Assembly (NCBI RefSeq): GCF_020921035.1 | Contig: NC_063154.1 | Coordinates: forward strand, 4,278,001-4,342,000 | DNA from: Rhodamnia argentea | Lineage: Eukaryota; Streptophyta; Magnoliopsida; Myrtales; Myrtaceae | DNA: 64,000 nt | Direction: 5' to 3' | Shown: positions 59,873 through 64,000 of the stretch, piece after piece | Numbering within the stretch: the stretch's first letter is position 1 | How the letters are laid out: each line of letters opens with the position of its first letter | Notes under the pieces: model-generated | The model's database searches: none | Told to the model about the DNA's origin: nothing | Seen by the model: the letters and a program-made list of their open reading frames with translations, nothing else | Made by a program: the position numbers and the translations under genes

Positions 59873-61260
59873 TCCGATCTTTGTGAACCTCTTGATCCAG
59901 ATAGATCTAACCCCGTGTGACAAACTAAATGCAAGAAGTTATACGATGTCATCGCTCACCTAATGACATTGGCATAACAGGAGGAGTCCACACGTCTGCA
60001 GATCTGCAGAAAAAAAAAAAGATATCGATGCATTGGCGATGGGTTCTTGTGCTAATAATCAGCTGTCGCTGTTAGCTGGTGACTGCAAGGCTGTTCAGGT
60101 CAACTCTGTACAGGATTATGGGGTTGCTTTGATTTGGGCACTTTAATATTCATGAAGGTGGCAATTTTCTTTAAAGAAGGAGATTAAGAGCATTCCCTGG
60201 CCACTCCCACCCACTTCACTCTCTACACATTCTACAGCTTCTTAATTTTTTTGGTATTTGGTGTACTTATTTCATTGCAAGGAATCTAATTGAAGTTTCC
60301 CTGCCACCTCCCTACTTAATCTTGCTTACTTTGGGAATGTCCAACATGATTAAAAAATAAGAAACGCCTTTCTAGTTTGAGGGATTGGTCTTTTGCCCCA
60401 TTTTGGCATGGCGACCGGGGGTTTGCTGTTTGATTTTCCTCTTATTAACGCGTTTAATCCACATACTAATCACGATATTCAAATTGAAGATGATACAGTA
60501 ACAAGAGATGAGATTATATTTGGATCCTCGCTTGTTGGGGTTGTAGGTTCTGAATCCATATCGAAGCCTGCCTTGGTTTTTTCCTTCCTTTTCCTTCAAA
60601 ATATCATGTGGGGAGGATGGTGCTTGATCAAGCTAACTGATGATTTGAAAGATTGCGACCCTTGAATTGAAAAGTGTTTAAGCTAGTTAAGACATCGTTT
60701 AGTATCTCTTCTATAGGGCCATAAATATGCAGCTCACCTATCTATATTGACCCCGTGGAGTTCACCTCAACTTAAAATGCTCTCGCTTTGTCTAGCCCCA
60801 TAATCAAGTTTAATCGGCTTGGTTGTCAAACTGAGATCGTAAGCATACATCCCCGACCGAGTCATGCTGAACGTCCAACCCGCAATCAATTTCCGTATAC
60901 TTAGAAGAATCTAATGAGATCGACCAATTGCAACAAGGCAGGCGACGTCAAAGGACGTGGGTGTTCACACATTCTTCGTGCACTTTGATCGGTCAAGTTC
61001 ACCGATTTAGGCCGCGAGAATCTAGGGTGATTGTAATTTCTGGTTCACTTTCCTTTTTGTTTGCTGCTGTGCAGTCATACTTGTGGACTGAGGCAAGGTG
61101 TTGCAGTTGACCAAAGAATTATTAGGTCATAAAATACATTTTCCATCCATTCCCTTCCACATTCCTGTCATATATGGGGGGAGTGTTATTGAACTTGAGG
61201 CCTTTCGGTTGCTTAGTTGCAACCAACATGCCTGTATTGAGTGGCTCAGAAGCCACTTAT
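59873..61260. other. Intergenic DNA with one unassigned frame
   Basis: Between about 60393 and 60665 the plus strand is open for 90 codons with protein-like composition, and the minus strand is also open. I could not assign either, and organelle-derived DNA is possible. Nothing else is supported. Confidence 0.35.

Positions 61261-61308
<48 letters not shown>
61261..61308. repeat. (CT)n microsatellite
   Basis: About 24 CT units with a single interruption near the start, a likely polymorphic marker. Confidence 0.9.
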
Positions 61309-61313
<5 letters not shown>

Positions 61314-61569
61314 TGACTTGTGAAGCAGAAAATGGAACAAGAAAGACATAAAATAATGGAAGAGGTCGGTTCTGATGCGTATTGGGTGGATATGTTCTTG
61401 CTTGTTTGTCTTGGGTACTCATGTCAACGGTTTCTTCCCAACCCTAGATCTCTCCTCAGCTTCACATTTTTTTTGCCATCAAACTCTCACATTTCATCAC
61501 ACGAGGTTCTTCAAGTTCTGATAGAAACATATGGGTTCTCACTTATAATTTCGTGTATGTCTTGTAATA

Positions 61570-61880
61570 AGAGAAAATTACCAAAAAAGTCATAAACTTA
61601 TTGTAATTATGCCAATTCAATCCCAAACATTATTTTTTTCTTATTGATTCAGCCATAAATCATTTGCATTTGCGACAATTCAGTCCTTTCGATCGGCTTT
61701 GTCGTGAATAATTTTTTATAATACTTTAATATTTTTTCAAATTATTTACTTATTTTTTTTCTCTTTTTTTTTTTCTCCCCTCCTTCTTCCTCCAGCCAAT
61801 GGCTAATCCGGTGACTAGCCAGACACAAGGGCCTGCGAGGTGACCTTGCCAGCCACCGGCGATTAGCACAAAAATGCACC
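61570..61880 (+). repeat. Second copy of the dispersed repeat seen at 34725-35040
   Basis: Same order of blocks: 'aaaattaccaaaaaagtcataaac', then 'ccataaatcatttgcatttg', 'cagtcctttcgatcggcttt', an AT-rich stretch, then CCTCC-rich and GC-rich sequence ending near 'ccagccaccggcg'. Confidence 0.55.
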
Positions 61881-62497
61881 GCAGTAAGACTTTTTCTTAA
61901 CGTCAATGTCATATAATATGGAAGTAGAAAACGACCCAACAAGCTTATTTGCAGGTAGCTATATAGCCCCACGTTAATAAGAAAAACCCAGGAAAAATAT
62001 CTGATTTTTTTTTTCTTGTTCCTGTATAGTTACAGATTTATAGTCAGATTAGTGGAGGAATAATAGAAAATTCCATGATGAATTGGTATTCTTTGCTTCA
62101 GCAGAGAACCCACTTGTTGGAGTGGCTCTGGCCACTTACGTGCTTCACACATTCCACGACCCAATCAATAATTAAACGAAAAGAAGAGGTTGTTCACGCC
62201 AAGGAAGGAAGTCCCCCTCCCTTAACTCGTCATGCACGCATCACGCCAAACCCCTAGTGAGGCCGAAACTGAAACTTACACAATGTCCACCACATAATCA
62301 ATCTTCAAATTTAGCTATGATATTTCTATATGTACACATTCAATTACCATCCTCCCGTCATTAGAAAAAAATGAAAGACACAGAAAGATCATGCAATTGT
62401 GCTTGCGCAGTTGGATTGTTAGATCGAGCGGTCGGATTTTTTTCTTTTTTCTTTTTTGTAGTGTGATTAATGGCAACAGTTATTTGCGGATAATAAA
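61881..62497. other. Intergenic DNA without a supported gene
   Basis: AT-rich with no domain-like frame. Confidence 0.4.
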
Positions 62498-62725
62498 TGT
62501 GACATCCCAAGATTAACTCACTTGAGAGATTGTCCGCTTTGGCCCGTCCGGTACCGAGCCTCACGGTTTTGTTCTTCGGTGTATAGGTAGACACTTTTCC
62601 TGGAGTTCACCCATCCTAGTAGAGCTCTGATCTGAGCACGCTTAATTTTGAAGTTTCAAAACAAAATTTGTTGTTACGCCAAAAGGCGCCTGAGCGAGTT
62701 AATCCAAGATGTCACGATAAATCAA
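62498..62725 (+). mobile_element. Cassandra-like solo LTR carrying a 5S rRNA-derived segment
   Basis: The segment starts TGTGACATCCCAAG, as Cassandra LTRs typically do, and includes 'ccgagcctcacggttttg'. It then has a 5S rRNA-like stretch at about 62589-62658 on the minus strand, which reads 'ttaagcgtgctcagatcaga' then 'ctactaggatgggtgaactcc', closely matching the plant 5S gene's internal promoter half. Cassandra elements are non-autonomous LTR retrotransposons (TRIMs) whose LTRs carry 5S promoter sequence. Only one copy is visible, with no internal region, so it is most likely a degenerate solo LTR. The right end is approximate. Confidence 0.7.
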
Positions 62726-63512
62726 TGGATTTGTGCAAGATGGTCGCCCTCCTTCGCTGGAACAGCACCAACCATCCACTTTACATAGTTTCCCTCAAAA
62801 AAGAATATGTCCACACAGAGCCGCTTTATATCAAGTCAACATCAATGATTGCCTGAAATTAGTAACGTGGGAGCGGTAGATGAGAAGGAATTCTTAGTGT
62901 GGTTGGTGTTGAGACGTGAAAAAGGTAGTGAAGAATGTTTATGATGCAGATCATTTTCCAACCCCCCCGACATTAGAGCCGAAGATCTCGAGTTTGATTT
63001 CGCATGGTTTTTTCCTTTTTGTGTTGCCCATCTCGTAAGCGGAATGGGGGGACGTCGTGACGGGCATGGGGCGGGCTATCGATCCGACGGTATCTTGAGC
63101 ACGTCCCGGCTTGAAAGAGCTCTATGTTCATGTAGTCCACAGGAGAATTAGGTAATCTGAACACGCTAAAAATTGAGTTTTAGGTGACGTGGGTGGAGTT
63201 GCAAGCTCATATTGATGGTTGGTTTTTTTGCAACCCTTGTGTGAAGGAGTGAGTTGGCAAAGTGTGAGAAAGAGAGTGTCAAGCGGGGACAACACATGAA
63301 TCTGCATTAACCAACCCTCAACATACACAAAAAAAATTCATATCCCACCAGTAATTTCAATGATAGCAGACCACTCATCTCCTAATTTTGCATCTTTTCT
63401 GTTCAGATTGATGGTGGTTTTCATGGGTCTCTCTCTCTCTCTCTAGCTTATTTTGTGGGGTGTGGGGGTGTTGGGGGGAGTGTCCATGTCCAAGTATAGA
63501 AATTGCTATGTG
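62726..63512. other. Intergenic region and upstream DNA of the ZAT gene
   Basis: A CT run lies at about 63430-63444. About 62960-63170 has a GC-rich piece ('gacgtcgtgacgggcatgggg') that I could not identify. No gene supported. Confidence 0.4.
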
Positions 63513-63519
63513 TATAAAA
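63513..63519 (+). promoter_or_regulatory. Likely TATA box of the ZAT-type gene
   Basis: TATAAAA lies about 195 bp before the ATG at 63711. The leader would include a CT microsatellite (about 63666-63695). Confidence 0.55.
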
Positions 63520-63710
63520 CAGGACTTGAAAGGGTGTTGGAAACTCAAAGAAAAGATTTGAGGCGGACTAATTCACACAGTTTACTGTTCCATTGGTGGT
63601 GTCAGCACATCCCAACATGACTCCAAATATAACTTAAGACTTCCCTTCCCTCTCCTTAAGAGCCTCTCTGTCTCTGTCTCTCTCTCTCTCTCTAGTGGAG
63701 GAGGCATACC

Positions 63711-64000
63711 ATGGAACCCTCGGAAGAAGCAGCCCTTGCCCTTGGAGGTCCCAAAGAGCACACCCAGATCATCATCAAGGGCAAGCGCACGAAGCGGCAG
63801 AGGCCGCAGTCGCCGATCCTTTTTGTGAATGCCGCCGACTCGCCGATCAGCTCTGAAGGAGGAGATGGGGATTGCGTCGAAGACGGCGAGGGCGACAAGG
63901 CCGCCGACCTCTCTCCCTCCACTTCTGCCAAATTCCACAGCGGCTGCACCGAGGAAGAGGAGGACATGGCCAATTGCCTGATCCTCCTAGCTCAGGGCCA
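63711..64000 (+). CDS. ZAT-type C2H2 zinc-finger transcription factor, 5' part only
   Basis: The frame starts at ATG 63711 and is open to the window edge (96 complete codons). The start (M-E-P-S-E-E-A-A-L-A-L-G-G) is followed by K-G-K-R-T-K-R-Q-R-P, the basic B-box nuclear-localisation motif. After an acidic Ser/Asp-rich stretch comes E-E-E-E-D-M-A-N-C-L-I-L-L-A-Q-G, the leucine-rich L-box. This order (B-box, L-box, then two QALGGH zinc fingers and a C-terminal EAR repressor motif) is that of the C1-2i subfamily of plant stress-response regulators. The early part is closest in pattern to ZAT5-like proteins. Fingers and EAR motif would lie beyond the edge. Genes of this type are usually intronless, in agreement with the uninterrupted frame. 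Confidence 0.85.
   Translation, partial: MEPSEEAALALGGPKEHTQIIIKGKRTKRQRPQSPILFVNAADSPISSEGGDGDCVEDGEGDKAADLSPSTSAKFHSGCTEEEEDMANCLILLAQG

Noticed and set aside
60372..60665. Overlapping frames on both strands, possibly organelle-derived
   Set aside because: I could not match either frame to a chloroplast or mitochondrial gene with confidence, so no gene is called.
1..64000. CRISPR arrays, operons, phage or bacterial defence systems
   Set aside because: The window is plant nuclear DNA. The tandem repeats are long (44-428 bp), without spacer structure or associated genes.

Overview
This is nuclear DNA from a woody eudicot. The evidence is interrupted genes with GT-AG introns, GC-rich exons in AT-rich intergenic DNA, many degenerate transposons, and plant-only families: chloroplast limit dextrinase, PMR6-type pectate lyase, DUF1635, ZAT zinc finger and a nodulin-like MFS transporter. 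A Myrtales source such as Eucalyptus and its relatives would fit, but that is an impression from gene content and not something I can prove here.

Layout. 1-0.5 kb: first exon of a proline-rich protein on the minus strand, running off the left edge. 0.9-14.7 kb: a gene-poor repeat zone. It holds a TIR element; a 1.44-kb hAT-like element carrying a decayed R2R3-MYB exon 2; a fragment of an EDS1-family disease-resistance gene with three decayed copies of its downstream DNA; a TRIM-like retroelement with a 294-bp tandem array; foldback elements; and a 427-bp tandem array. 18.6-26.4 kb: an apparently intact nodulin-like/NFD4-like MFS transporter gene followed by a broken paralogue in the same orientation. 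27.8-34.0 kb: a four-exon pectate lyase gene of the PMR6 (GPI-anchored) type. 34-42 kb: repeats, including an hAT-like element with a near-perfect 8-bp target duplication. 42.6-43.5 kb: a two-exon DUF1635 gene. 45.9-58.9 kb: a complete 28-exon gene for chloroplast pullulanase-type limit dextrinase, for which I reconstructed every exon junction in phase (950 aa). 59-63 kb: fragments, a 5S-bearing Cassandra-like LTR and microsatellites. 63.7 kb to the edge: the 5' end of a ZAT-type C2H2 zinc-finger gene.

The intact genes do not form one pathway. They are separate plant genes for starch debranching, cell-wall pectin cleavage, membrane transport and transcriptional regulation. I found no CRISPR array, operon or bacterial-type system and no intact tRNA gene. 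The most interesting material is in the repeats: apparent capture of a MYB exon by a DNA transposon, nested insertion into a decaying resistance-gene tail, and a possible stop-codon loss in the transporter.
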